From assembly GCA_947595635.1 (NCBI GenBank), contig CANQEU010000001.1, forward strand, positions 54,065 through 118,064: DNA of 64,000 nt, read 5' to 3'. Of the stretch, positions 19,701-27,323 are shown piece by piece; the stretch's first letter is position 1; each line of letters begins with the position of its first letter. A program made the translations under genes and the position numbers. Origin of the DNA: an uncultured Clostridia bacterium (lineage in GTDB: Bacteria > Bacillota > Clostridia > Oscillospirales > Acutalibacteraceae). The notes under the pieces were generated by a model that was given only the letters and a program-made list of their open reading frames with translations, was not told the origin of the DNA and searched no databases.

Positions 19701-21140
19701 CTTGAACACAAGCGCAGTCTTATCGGGTGTTTTCCCTGCCTGTTGTCTGAACATATCTATAAATCCGAAGCTAAGGTCAACGTCTGTCTTTACCGAATCG
19801 TTAAGCGCGCGTATTCTGCTTACACTGCGCTCGTCAGCAAGGTTTATGTCAGCCATATCGGTGCGCTTCATTAATTCAGATATAATAAGCAGCATCGTGT
19901 CGGCAAATGATTGCATTGTTTCATCTTCATACAAATCGGTTCTGTATTCAAATTGAATCTCATAGCCGTCTTGTCTTTTGAAAATCATTATGGAAAGCGG
20001 CGCAAGAGCACTGTCAACCGGCAGGAATTGAAAATCCGATATACTGTCCCCAAGCTGTAGTCCGCCTAATAAATTTCCTTGGTATGCAAACATAATATCC
20101 GCTTGAAGTCCGTATTCGCCCGAAAGCTTTACAAACGGATAACGTCCCTGCTTTATCGCGGCTCTCTGCGCGTTTTTTACGTTCATCAGGTAATCATTCA
20201 CCTTATCGCCGGTTTTTATATAAATCGGGAGTGTGCGAACAAGCATACCTACAGTGTTTTTCATTCGTTCGTCATGTCTGCCGTGATTAGCGGTAAATAT
20301 AACCGCGTCCTCCTGACCCGTAAACTTTGCGGTCGCGTATGCCGCGGCTCCCAAAAACAGTGTGTTTTCGGTTATGCCGTTTTCAGCAACAAATTTGCAA
20401 ACGCTGTCAACAGAAGGCTCTGAGAAAAAGCGATTAAGCCTTTTGCAGGGCTTGTTTTCAACGCTATCGTCCTCTGCTTTATCGGCGACAAGACGGGAGC
20501 TTACTTCAAGCCCATCAAAAGTATTTTCATAAAAGTCGTGCGCCTGCTTATATTCCTCCGTCTGCTCGAATTTTTGCTCAAATACAGACATTCCGAACTG
20601 ACCGATATGTTCCGGCTCAATTTCCTTGCCGGAATAAAGAGCGGATACTTCGCCGAAGAGAACAGAGCTCGACGTGCCGTCAAAGACTATATGGTGAAAA
20701 TCGCACAACAAACAAAGCTTAGTTTCGGTTTTTACAATTAAAATTCTGAATAGAGTATCGTTTTTTAAATCAAACGGCTTTATAAAGTCCGATTTTATTT
20801 TTGAAAGCTCGCTGTCCGACGAATTTATAACCGGTATCTCAACCTTTATGCTGCACGGGCGCATAACCGGAGAGCCGGACGAATCGTCTATTTTGAATTT
20901 AAGGCTCTCGTGATTTTTTATCGCCCCTTTAACAGCGGCAACGAGCGCCTTAATGTCAATACCGTCGCTCAGCTTAAAAGTAAAGCACAATGGTATATTA
21001 TACATAGTGCCTGCCGGGTTGCTGACGCAGGCAAAATAAATACCCATTTGACTTGGCGTAAGCGGATATTCCTTCAATTCTTTTGCTTCATTAACCGACT
21101 CGGCAATCAAATCAACAGGCGTTATTTCTAATCTTTGCAT
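13779..21140 (-). CDS. Dimodular NRPS C-A-T-C-A-T-R (reductive release)
   Basis: 2,453 aa. Domains: C1 20-440 (HHIVFDG near 152); A1 465-960 (YTSGSTGTPKG near 607, NAYGPTE, GELCVSGP, YHTGDIVRF, NGKVDKRKL); T1 with Ser near 988 (HCGMTSLS); C2 1030-1470 (HHIIFDG near 1180); A2 1490-1970 (YTSGSTGKPKG near 1630, NTYGPTE, YRSGDYARW, NGKVDVKAL); T2 Ser near 2015 (LGGTSLT); reductase 2090-2453 with GATGFLG and the YTSAK catalytic pair. The reductase should release a dipeptide aldehyde by NAD(P)H, which can cyclise to a dihydropyrazinone/pyrazinone. C-A-T-C-A-T-R enzymes of gut Clostridia are known to do this. Both C domains keep HHxxxDG, so the first may add an acyl group or be a remnant; this cannot be settled here. 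No PPTase is in the window. AAAGGA precedes the ATG, 26 bp after the MATE gene. Confidence 0.95.
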   Translation of the reverse strand: MQRLEITPVDLIAESVNEAKELKEYPLTPSQMGIYFACVSNPAGTMYNIPLCFTFKLSDGIDIKALVAAVKGAIKNHESLKFKIDDSSGSPVMRPCSIKVEIPVINSSDSELSKIKSDFIKPFDLKNDTLFRILIVKTETKLCLLCDFHHIVFDGTSSSVLFGEVSALYSGKEIEPEHIGQFGMSVFEQKFEQTEEYKQAHDFYENTFDGLEVSSRLVADKAEDDSVENKPCKRLNRFFSEPSVDSVCKFVAENGITENTLFLGAAAYATAKFTGQEDAVIFTANHGRHDERMKNTVGMLVRTLPIYIKTGDKVNDYLMNVKNAQRAAIKQGRYPFVKLSGEYGLQADIMFAYQGNLLGGLQLGDSISDFQFLPVDSALAPLSIMIFKRQDGYEIQFEYRTDLYEDETMQSFADTMLLIISELMKRTDMADINLADERSVSRIRALNDSVKTDVDLSFGFIDMFRQQAGKTPDKTALVFKENRYSYSELDELTDKIARFINSKGVGRGDVVAALLERGEYMTIVSIGILKSGAAYEPLDPTYPTERLQFMIKDASAKLLIANEKLLGLVPDFKGVILKTEDIHSLENNSAALPSPDPDDLFVLLYTSGSTGTPKGCMLMHHNLTNFIHWYCRYVDISENSSSAACASYGFDAHMIDIYPFLSVGATEYIIPEDKRLDLVWINEYCAENGITNLFMTTQAGRAFMTLIDNIAPKIILVGGEKLVPFEPKGDARFFNAYGPTECTILTTAFEIDKFYDPIPVGVPVDNARLYIVDKQHRLLPCGAVGELCVSGPLVSKGYLNRPEQTENVYVKNPFDSEKYYDILYHTGDIVRFLNDGNVSYIGRRDGMVKIRGYRIELTEIESVIRDFEGITDATVVAKDKPSGGKFVAAYIVADGEINIDELERFISDRKPPYMVPEAIVCIDSIPLTINGKVDKRKLPEIDFTASTQKQVQTQRSLTILESEILSIIKEIIGSDDIDIATDLKHCGMTSLSVIRLAVELNKAFGGYEADVKELMKGCSVMSIEDEIIKYLLSEKEKPCFTGEEKENVRAEFAPLSYTQYGVYSECMKRPDDTFYNIPFIYKFPLSFNAEKLAGAVNSVLKAHPYIFTRLTVLNDDVVQSRTQDDDYSVLVKEMSENEFEGYRDDFVKPYELLNSRLFKIDVVKTEAAIYLLSDFHHIIFDGASFDLFMQSVKTVYEGGAVVDEQYDYFDYVRDDSKYRESDAFKKSEKYISDMLSACEGASELTPDLGGSPQNGSPEIAGVPFDMQKISAFCQKHAVTPAHLFLASTLYCVARFTNSRCAYINTISNGRSNVKLSNCFGMFVKTLPIGLEIGDITAEELLSLSERLLVNAVENEAYPYADVCRKFNYAPHILYAYQLGVADSFKMDGCSIENKIIGDRHVKFDTGVYIENTDGRECVNVLYNNAVYSKELMTAFANAIVVVAEKIISDPLQKVRGISMLDLQEQKRIESFSYSEFKDIPIKLLHEMFEAQSKSNPEKTALIACDGKFTYSQLDKRANVIANNLIARGIKKGDRVVILLERNSAFFASMFGILKAGAAFIPTCPEYPKERIESIIEDSGADLVITFGELLSRYEKTVDIAALESGDNCEKPSVDISPEDLAYLIYTSGSTGKPKGVMLRHIGIANYLTDNQHNIQIRLVKENCSCYGSVTTISFDMSLKETTGTLCNGLTLAFASDEQTKDPLALAKFFIDNNVDVFNATPSRMLVYIELPEFVNAMKNCKVILSGGEKYPDKLLNILRKNTSAQIINTYGPTEITVSSNAKELTNSDIISVGRPLLNYREYIVDLDDNKLPVGVVGELLIGGLGVALGYNNLPEQNKKAFIEYEGERFYRSGDYARWTSEGDVVILGRKDNQIKLRGLRIELGEIEKCLTDIDGIRSAVAVIKRIGQEDGICVYYTAEKQMDIEYLKAEMKKTLTDYMIPASFNQLDALPLTANGKVDVKALGEPVIYKKQVKSADEMPLTAAEKDFCDIFANILNVSDVSATDSFFDLGGTSLTVTRVVIAASKLNYSVTYGDVFDNPTPRALAGLSGQNKNDDGIDRFDDYDYGNINRLLEKNTLQSYINGEAQQLGDVILTGATGFLGAHILYELLKNESGRVYCFMRCRKDMTAQTRLAQLFFYYFEENISLKYGDRLTVIDGDITNPSDFEKLDKIKADTLINCAANVKHFSKGTDIEDVNYHGVQNILTYCKRSGTRLVHVSTMSVGGIFLDKPGCVSNLEENMLYYGQVQTSKYTSAKFKAEREILESAAEGLNAKIMRVGTLAPRERDGEYQINFTTNNFMGRLKSTYIIGCYPYETMDAPFELSPIDYVAKAILLLSRTPKECVVFHPFNNHTLLMNDLYGEMNALGLSTKPVEDSEYEAALKNAESDPEKAQVLSSMIAYENMSHGRKSYSVGKSNKLTMQVLYRMGFRWPVTSFEYMIKFLANLNGLGYFE

Positions 21141-21166
21141 ATGTTTTCAATCCTTTCAACTGTGAG

Positions 21167-22855
21167 TTATATAATTTCGCGAATTTGGTTCATACCCAAA
21201 ACACGGGAAAATTCAATATTATTTGAAATGCGGTCAAATTTTTCGGCGTCGATTTCCTTGCCGTTGTTTATAACAAAAACAACATAGCTGCCGTTGTCAA
21301 GCATTACTCTTATATCATTTAAAGAGGATTTGTCATTCTCGCTTACAATATTAAAAATCTGAGCGATTGAATCGGCTACAGCCTCGCCGCGACTGCCTTC
21401 CATTGCATGCTCAACAGACGATTTTAAATCGGCAACGGCTTCGCTTGAGCTTACCGACATCGACAAAATCTCGTTTTGGTCTTCAAGCAGGAAAATATTT
21501 TTATACTTCCCCTTTGATTTTAAAATCACCGCAAAAATCATAACGGCTATAAAAATACAGGTTCCGTACTGCGCCGCCGAGAAGGTCATCCACAAACCGT
21601 TTATGCCGAAAAGACGGCTTAGAAGATATGCCGACGGTATAGTCAGGACGATTCCATTAACGATTGAAACGGCAAGCGACATAGCCTTTCGCTGTGTGGC
21701 AGTAAAATAATACATAAACAAAAACGACATAGCCAGTCCGACAAAGGACAGCGCGCTTATCCTAAGTGCAGGAATAATAGACTCCATCTCCTTCGGTGTT
21801 TTGTCGCCGAACAGCAGAGCGACCCCACCGGGAGCAATCTCTATTATCAAAATAATAGTAAGGCTTGCAATCAAAAGCACCTTTATCGCGAATTTTAGCG
21901 CATATCTTATTCCCTCGTTGTCACGCTCGCCAAGCAACGTGCTTACGATTGGAATCATAGTCTGTGAGGCTCCCGTTATAAACGCGGAAATGAAAATTTG
22001 GCAGTTGGATATAACAGACATTGAAACCATACCCTCCTGACCGCCGGCGCTTTGAATTGCTATGTTCATATAAAATGATGTGACGGTTACAAGCATTGTA
22101 CCGAGCGCACCAGAAATTCCGGTCGTAAACAGAGAAAGACATTTGTGCAAAAAGCGCTTCATATCAGAGAATATCGAAAGGTCAAGCTTGAGAGTGTTAT
22201 GTTTTCCGGCAAAATGAAAAATCATTATGCAAAATGAAACAAAATTGCCTATTACGGTCGCAATGGCAGAGCCTGCAATTCCCATTTTAAAAGGCCCCAT
22301 AAGGACAAGATCCATTATCAGATTAATAGCGTTAGATATGATTATAAGAGCAGACGCAAGCTTTGGCAAACCGTCGCTTCTTATGCAGTGTACTGCGCTT
22401 GGAAGCAGCAGAGCAAATGGCGTGCCGATAATAAACGGAATATAATATTTGATAAGCTCATCTCTGAGCGATTTAATCGGAGTAAGCAAAGCGGCGATAT
22501 TATTTACAAATATAAGCTGAACGACAAGAAATACGGCGCTTATTATAATAAGAAGTGCGGAAGCCGCGGTAAAAACGGCGTCAGCGTCAGATTTATTGTT
22601 TCTGCCCTTTGCAAAGGAAATAAGCGTAGACGCTCCAAGACCGAACAGAATAGTAGTTGAAAAATAAAGCTGTGTAACAGGCGACAAAACATTGATAGCA
22701 GCCATGGGAACACTGCCGAGCATATTGCCTACAATTATTGAATCAACCATAATCGCAATATTATTTGCAAGAGCAATTAATACTGTTGGAATAAAATATT
22801 CAAGATATTTTTTATTAATAATTTTGCCGCTTCGTTTTAAGGTCATAGCTGACAT
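21167..22855 (-). CDS. MATE-family exporter with C-terminal ATPase-like regulatory tail
   Basis: 562 aa from ATG at 22855 (GGAGGG 5 nt upstream). Residues 1-450 have 12 hydrophobic segments and MATE features: YFIPTVLIALANNIAIMVDS, PMAAINVLSPV, QEGMVSMSVISNCQ, ATQRKAMSLAVSIVNG. Residues 460-562 are soluble and end FSRVLGMNQIREII, with AVADSIAQIFNIV, SSLNDIRVMLDNGSYVVFVI. This resembles a worn SpoIIAB/RsbW-type HATPase domain in which the N-box and DxG are poor. As first gene of the NRPS operon it is the likely product exporter. The fusion ties the exporter to the STAS/SpoIIE genes downstream. The tail assignment is inference from pattern only. Confidence 0.85.
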   Translation of the reverse strand: MSAMTLKRSGKIINKKYLEYFIPTVLIALANNIAIMVDSIIVGNMLGSVPMAAINVLSPVTQLYFSTTILFGLGASTLISFAKGRNNKSDADAVFTAASALLIIISAVFLVVQLIFVNNIAALLTPIKSLRDELIKYYIPFIIGTPFALLLPSAVHCIRSDGLPKLASALIIISNAINLIMDLVLMGPFKMGIAGSAIATVIGNFVSFCIMIFHFAGKHNTLKLDLSIFSDMKRFLHKCLSLFTTGISGALGTMLVTVTSFYMNIAIQSAGGQEGMVSMSVISNCQIFISAFITGASQTMIPIVSTLLGERDNEGIRYALKFAIKVLLIASLTIILIIEIAPGGVALLFGDKTPKEMESIIPALRISALSFVGLAMSFLFMYYFTATQRKAMSLAVSIVNGIVLTIPSAYLLSRLFGINGLWMTFSAAQYGTCIFIAVMIFAVILKSKGKYKNIFLLEDQNEILSMSVSSSEAVADLKSSVEHAMEGSRGEAVADSIAQIFNIVSENDKSSLNDIRVMLDNGSYVVFVINNGKEIDAEKFDRISNNIEFSRVLGMNQIREII

Positions 22856-22877
22856 TTTATCCCTCCGAGCCTGCTCA

Positions 22878-22922
22878 CAATATGGCATAATATAACATAA
22901 AATCAAAATTAATATAGCATAA
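22878..22922 (-). repeat. Three copies of a 13-bp direct repeat over the NRPS operon start
   Basis: Minus-strand copies are TTATGCTATATTA (22922-22910), TTATGTTATATTA (22900-22888) and TTATGCCATATTG (22890-22878). They are spaced 22 and 10 bp, i.e. on one DNA face. The first includes the promoter -10. They also fit the extended -10 pattern TRTGnTATAAT, so they may be tandem promoters rather than an operator. Confidence 0.6.
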
Positions 22923-22940
22923 TTTTTGTCTTTTTGTCAA
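22911..22940 (-). promoter_or_regulatory. Strong sigma-A promoter of MATE-NRPS-STAS-SpoIIE operon
   Basis: Minus strand TTGACA (22940-22935), 18 bp spacer ending TATGC, TATATT (22916-22911). This is a consensus -35 plus extended -10, about 55 nt before the MATE ATG. No other good promoter was seen between the four genes. Confidence 0.8.
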
Positions 22941-22973
22941 GATTTTGAGCGGCTTGAAAAAAATAAACATGCG

Positions 22974-23003
22974 CAAAAAAGCCCCATATGATGATGAGGC
23001 TTA
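22974..23003 (-). terminator. Terminator hairpin, second of a near-identical pair
   Basis: On the minus strand AAGCCTCAT-CATC-ATATGGGGCTT followed by TTTTGCG. It closely copies the clpE-type terminator at 23318-23347, 345 bp upstream on that strand, and insulates the NRPS promoter. Confidence 0.75.
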
Positions 23004-23317
23004 GAGTTTGTCGATAAACCGATTTTTTGATAAGTTAACGCCTGCTGTAGCTTTATAATTTGATTTTAAACGTGGAGCTTACGCCCACCGTAAGCCCTCA
23101 TTTCCTCTTTGATAGAATTTGTTAGCTAAATTCGTTCTACTAAACTAATTTACGGGTGTAAAATCTTATTTAAGTAAAATTCTCTGTGCGAGAATGATGA
23201 GGTACAGAAGAAGCGAAGCTTCTCCTGCAAAAAAATAAAATCTTAAGCAGCAGTCCCACTGCGTAGCAGTGCTGACTGCGGTTCAAGGATTATATGGATA
23301 AAACCGCATTTTAGACA
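23004..23317. repeat. Non-coding 314-bp segment with several hairpins between duplicated terminators
   Basis: No ORF with an RBS. At least three inverted repeats: GGAGCTTACG/CGTAAGC around 23071-23097; GAAGCTTC-centred at 23208-23226; and GCAGTCCCACTGC paired with GCAGTGCTGACTGC at 23248-23279. The look is of a small dispersed palindromic element or remnant insertion; only one copy is visible in the window. Confidence 0.45.
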
Positions 23318-23347
23318 GGCAAAAAGCCCCATCCGATGATGGGGCTT
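23318..23347 (-). terminator. Terminator of the cvpA-pgsA-clpE-type operon
   Basis: Minus strand AAGCCCCATC-ATCG-GATGGGGCTT followed by TTTGCC, 21 bp after the Clp ATPase stop codon. Perfect 10-bp stem. Confidence 0.9.
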
Positions 23348-23367
23348 AATTCATATTGTATGTTTAA

Positions 23368-25671
23368 TTACAAAACATCCATAATTATACCGTTTTCGTC
23401 TGCGGACAGCGCGATAGCCTGAATTTCACCGTCACGTCTTGTAATCATTGCAGACGCGATTTTATCCTCAACCTCTCGCCTTATCGTATTGCGTAAATCT
23501 CTTGCTCCGCTCTTTCCTCCGCAGGATTTTTTCGCAAGATACTCTTTGACCTTATCGTCAAAGCTGAACGATATGCTTTTTTCCGCAAGGGTGTCCGTAT
23601 ATTCGCTGAGCATAAGTCCCGCGATTCTTACAAAATCACTGTCTGTAAGTTCATTGAAAACGATAATTTCATCAACTCGGCTTATAAATTCAGGTCTTAA
23701 AAACTCCGATAGAGCCTTCATAACCCTTTCCCTATCGGCAGACTGCTGTGTTTTTCCGAAACCGAGCGCACCCTGATTTTGATTGCTTCCTGCGTTAGAG
23801 GTCATAATTATAACGGTGTTTTCAAAATTGACATCTCGACCGTGAGCGTCCGTAAGCCGGCCCTCGTCAAGAATTTGCAGGAGAATGTTCATAACGTCAG
23901 GATGAGCCTTTTCTATTTCGTCAAAAAGCAGAACGCTGTAAGGGCGGCGGCGCACCTTTTCGGTAACCTGCCCCGCCTCGTCATAGCCGACATATCCCGG
24001 AGGAGAGCCGATGATTTTTGAAACCGAATGCTTTTCCATAAACTCGGACATATCAAGTCTTATCAATGTTTCGGGAGTATCAAAAAGCTCCTCGGACAGA
24101 ACCTTAACAAGCTCGGTTTTACCAACGCCGGTAGGGCCGACGAAAATAAACGAAGCCGGACGTCTGCGGGGACTGATCTGCACGCGGCTGCGCCTGATTG
24201 CAGCCGACACAGCCTCAACAGCCTCATCCTGTCCTATAATTTTCTCTTTAAGCTTATCTTCAATTCCTGCCAGCTTGTTAAGCTCGTTTTCCTGAACACG
24301 GCTTGCAGGGATACCCGTCCAAAGCTCTATGACCTTTGAAATATCCTCTTCCTCTACCTGAGAACCGAGCGCCTCGTCCTGTATCGCCGCAGCCTTCTCC
24401 TGTATTTTCGCAAGGTCTGAGCGCACCTTAGCAAGCTTTTCATAGTCAATTTTTTCAGGGTCAGCCGTAAGCTTCTCCTGCTGATATATAAGCTGACTCT
24501 CCTGCGCCTTATAGCCGTCGTATTCTTCCATTTTTTTGTTTCTCAGCGCAGCGCAGGCGCACGCCTCGTCAAGCAAATCAATAGCCTTATCAGGTAAAAA
24601 TCTGTCGTTTATATATCTTTCGGACAATACGACCGCACGTCTTATTATCATATCCGGCACAACTACTCTGTGGTGCTTTTCATAGTAGGACTTTACGCCG
24701 GTCAGAACCTCAATCGTCTCGGCAATTGACGGCTCGCTGACCTTTACAGGCTGAAATCTTCTTTCAAGAGCCGCGTCCTTTTCTATATATTTTCTGTATT
24801 CGTTAAATGTGGTAGCGCCTATTACCTGAATTTCTCCTCTTGAAAGAGACGGCTTTAAAATATTGGCGGCATTCATTGTTCCCTCGGAATCTCCTGTTCC
24901 GACAAGATTGTGAACCTCGTCAATAAATAGGATAATATTTCCGGCAGCCTTAACCTCTTCGGTAAGTCCCTTTATCCTGCTCTCAAACTGACCTCTGAAT
25001 TGAGTTCCTGCAACAAGCGCTGCAAGGTCAAGCAAATAAATTTCCTTATTTTGAAGCCTGTATGGAACATTGCCGGAGGCAATTCTAAGGGCAAGACCCT
25101 CGGCAATTGCGGTTTTACCGACGCCCGGCTCGCCAATAAGGCAAGGATTGTTTTTGCTTCTTCTGCAAAGTATCTGAATTACCCTTGCAATTTCCTTTTC
25201 CCTGCCTATAACGGTGTCTATTTTTCCGCTTCTTGCCTTTTTAGTCAGATTTTCGCAGTATGCCTCAACATTGCGGCGCTTTTTATTCGACTTTTTGTCG
25301 TTCTTTTTGTCAGCAGTCCCCTCTTCCTTTTTTCCGTCAAAATAATTCTGGAAGAACGGAAACGTCGGCGCGCCGCCGGGCGAAAACTCATCGTCGCCGG
25401 GCTCATCGCCTTCAGTCGCATCCATACTCTGACCGAGCATATCGGCAAAGCTTGGCATTTCACCGTTCTCACTCATACCAAGCAGGTTGTCGACCTGCTC
25501 CTGAACATTATCTATATCCTCATCCGATATGCCCATTTTTTCCATCATATCGGTCACAGGCTTTATACCAAGCTCTTTGGCGCACGAAAGACAGTACCCC
25601 TGTGGCTCGGAGGACGTATTTGTAGAAACAAACACAACCGCAGGCCTTTTTTTGCATTTACAACAAAGCAT
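23368..25671 (-). CDS. clpE: Clp protease ATP-binding subunit, ClpE-like (zinc finger, two AAA+ domains)
   Basis: 767 aa. N terminus has a treble-clef zinc finger, [10 protein letters not shown] and [10 protein letters not shown], in place of the Clp_N repeats, as in ClpE. Then an acidic/lysine linker (to about 130). AAA+ 1 has Walker [10 protein letters not shown] and Walker [14 protein letters not shown]+ 2 has GPTGVGKTE and [13 protein letters not shown]. The LGF tripeptide in [11 protein letters not shown] is the ClpP-docking loop, so it should unfold substrates for ClpP. A middle helical region ([20 protein letters not shown]) is short. AAAGGAGA precedes the ATG, 35 bp after pgsA. No clpP or CtsR gene is in the window. 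clpC would be the alternative name, but the zinc finger argues for the ClpE type. Confidence 0.9.
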   Translation of the reverse strand: MLCCKCKKRPAVVFVSTNTSSEPQGYCLSCAKELGIKPVTDMMEKMGISDEDIDNVQEQVDNLLGMSENGEMPSFADMLGQSMDATEGDEPGDDEFSPGGAPTFPFFQNYFDGKKEEGTADKKNDKKSNKKRRNVEAYCENLTKKARSGKIDTVIGREKEIARVIQILCRRSKNNPCLIGEPGVGKTAIAEGLALRIASGNVPYRLQNKEIYLLDLAALVAGTQFRGQFESRIKGLTEEVKAAGNIILFIDEVHNLVGTGDSEGTMNAANILKPSLSRGEIQVIGATTFNEYRKYIEKDAALERRFQPVKVSEPSIAETIEVLTGVKSYYEKHHRVVVPDMIIRRAVVLSERYINDRFLPDKAIDLLDEACACAALRNKKMEEYDGYKAQESQLIYQQEKLTADPEKIDYEKLAKVRSDLAKIQEKAAAIQDEALGSQVEEEDISKVIELWTGIPASRVQENELNKLAGIEDKLKEKIIGQDEAVEAVSAAIRRSRVQISPRRRPASFIFVGPTGVGKTELVKVLSEELFDTPETLIRLDMSEFMEKHSVSKIIGSPPGYVGYDEAGQVTEKVRRRPYSVLLFDEIEKAHPDVMNILLQILDEGRLTDAHGRDVNFENTVIIMTSNAGSNQNQGALGFGKTQQSADRERVMKALSEFLRPEFISRVDEIIVFNELTDSDFVRIAGLMLSEYTDTLAEKSISFSFDDKVKEYLAKKSCGGKSGARDLRNTIRREVEDKIASAMITRRDGEIQAIALSADENGIIMDVL

Positions 25672-25706
25672 AAGCTATCTCCTTTATATTACAACAGTTA
25701 AACAAA

Positions 25707-26294
25707 TTAACGCGATTTATTTTCTTTTAAAATACGGAAAAAAAGTATTCCGTACATAACAAGAGCAAATATCATGGCTGCCGAGGTCACAGACAGCAGC
25801 GTAACTATAAGCGGAAACAGGCTTTGCGACGCCGCGGCTCCGCCTATCAAATCTATACCGACTATTATTATTATTGAAAGATAAAAAATAACGGTTGCAG
25901 CTTTTCCGTACCATTTTGCCGCCGGAGGAGCAACGCCAAGATGAATGAGGTAAGCTCCACCGAGCAGCATAATTATGTCCTTTGCCGCAAGAATTATCAC
26001 CAAAACCCTTACGCTCGGAATAATTATTCCGATACATATTATAACTGCCACAAGAGTGAGTTTATCAGCAATAGGGTCAAGAATTTTACCCAATTTTGTA
26101 ATCTGATTAAATCTACGGGCAATCAAGCCGTCAAACATATCGCTCAAGGCTGAAATCAAAATACAGATCGCGGCCCCGACATATATTCTATTAAGGAAAA
26201 AAATTGTCATCGGTATAATAAGAATGATTCTTATAAATGACAAAGCGTTTGGTATTGTAAGAATCCTGTCTTCAGGATTATTGCTCTGTTCCAA
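25707..26294 (-). CDS. pgsA: CDP-diacylglycerol-glycerol-3-phosphate 3-phosphatidyltransferase
   Basis: 195 aa membrane enzyme making phosphatidylglycerol phosphate. The CDP-alcohol phosphotransferase motif is intact: DMFDGLIARRFNQITKLGKI followed by LDPIADK, giving D-x2-DG-x2-AR-x8-G-x3-D-x3-D. It starts with TILTIPNALSFIRIILI-like sequence (LTIPNALSFIRIILIIP), the classic PgsA opening. The start is TTG at 26294 after a run of six G. It begins 2 bp after the CvpA stop, so the two are translationally coupled, and clpE follows. Confidence 0.92.
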   Translation of the reverse strand: MEQSNNPEDRILTIPNALSFIRIILIIPMTIFFLNRIYVGAAICILISALSDMFDGLIARRFNQITKLGKILDPIADKLTLVAVIICIGIIIPSVRVLVIILAAKDIIMLLGGAYLIHLGVAPPAAKWYGKAATVIFYLSIIIIVGIDLIGGAAASQSLFPLIVTLLSVTSAAMIFALVMYGILFFRILKENKSR

Positions 26295-26296
26295 AT

Positions 26297-27043
26297 CTAT
26301 CCCCCCATATTTGCGGTTACATAAGACGCCCCTGCATAGACAGAATGCAAAAGCGGCGAAAAAATATAATCAAATAAGTTATAATTATAAAACAGGCAGA
26401 ACAAAATTGTGCTGTTTATCGTTTCCTCACCAATAAGCGGCGCGCCGCCGACAAACTGTGAGAAAATTTTAACAAGCTCCGTGATAAGCATAATAAAGAC
26501 AATTCCGCTCAAAAAGCCGATAAATCCGCCCAAAGCGCGGTTAAACGTGTTGAGTACAGGTGTCTGGACTTTTCGTGAAACAAGCCTTGATATCAGCCTT
26601 ACAACAATCATAAGCAGCGCAAAAATACACGCCGTTAAAATAACGGTAAGAAAGCCCGTTACAATCGGGGCGACAATGTCCTCGACAGCAGAAGCGGCAG
26701 AAGCAGAGCCGCCGCTTAAAGCGTTTGAAAGCTCCTGAGAATCGTTTATCCACGGAGCAATAATTTTAAGTCCCGGCACAGCCGACACTATTTTATCCAT
26801 AACATCGGATATTCCCGCGCCGACAGAATTATTTATTGTATCGGCAACAGCATTCTCAATGCTTTCCTTAAAAAAGGAATTATATACTGACAATGACAAA
26901 AGCTTGCCCAAGTAAGAGGAAAGCGAAGCTGAAACTATCATTCCGGCAAAATTGATTACGCTGGAAATAAAGCCTTTAAATACACCTCTTAAAACATATA
27001 AAACGAGAATTAATAAAATAAGACCGTCTAAAAAAATATTCAT
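26297..27043 (-). CDS. CvpA-family membrane protein
   Basis: 248 aa with four to five hydrophobic segments. It starts MNIFLDGLILLILVLYVLRG followed by VFKGFISSVINFAGMIVS, the CvpA/colicin V production signature; later FNRALGGFIGFLSGIVF is the conserved second half. The family's role is poorly defined (envelope integrity, export). A 100-residue loop between helices is larger than in E. coli CvpA, as is usual in Clostridia. GAGGTG precedes the ATG. It is first gene of the operon with pgsA and clpE. Confidence 0.85.
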   Translation of the reverse strand: MNIFLDGLILLILVLYVLRGVFKGFISSVINFAGMIVSASLSSYLGKLLSLSVYNSFFKESIENAVADTINNSVGAGISDVMDKIVSAVPGLKIIAPWINDSQELSNALSGGSASAASAVEDIVAPIVTGFLTVILTACIFALLMIVVRLISRLVSRKVQTPVLNTFNRALGGFIGFLSGIVFIMLITELVKIFSQFVGGAPLIGEETINSTILFCLFYNYNLFDYIFSPLLHSVYAGASYVTANMGG

Positions 27044-27247
27044 TCAGCACCTCAGACGCTACCGTATTTTCTTCTCAGGCTACAATATAGCACAAATTAT
27101 GCGATTTTGTCAAATTTAAAGCAGAAAAAGCACCGCTGTAAATATTGTCGTGACAATTCAATAATTATAGCTTATTTTTTTAGGAAAATGATTAACAAGC
27201 TTTTAAATTTAGCGGCCTACACAAGCGGAAAAACTTGTAAATTCAAG

Positions 27248-27279
27248 GCAAAAAGCCGATGCAAGCACCGGCTTTTTGC
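27248..27279 (-). terminator. Terminator after GH25 gene
   Basis: GCAAAAAGCCG / CGGCTTTTTGC perfect 11-bp arms around a 10-nt loop. It works on either strand by sequence, and fits the end of the minus-strand wall hydrolase gene 45 bp upstream. Confidence 0.85.
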
Positions 27280-27323
27280 TCTTAGACCGCTTTATCGAAA
27301 AATTAGGAGAAAGCAGAGTTAAA

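Noticed and set aside
13779..21140. Possibility that the terminal NRPS domain is a thioesterase
   Set aside because: GATGFLG near residue 2098 and the YTSAK pair show an NAD(P)-binding reductase; no GxSxG thioesterase motif.
25000..25701. 233-codon plus-strand ORF
   Set aside because: It is antisense to the ClpE-like gene, which has clear Walker motifs and an RBS; the plus frame has no family features and no RBS.
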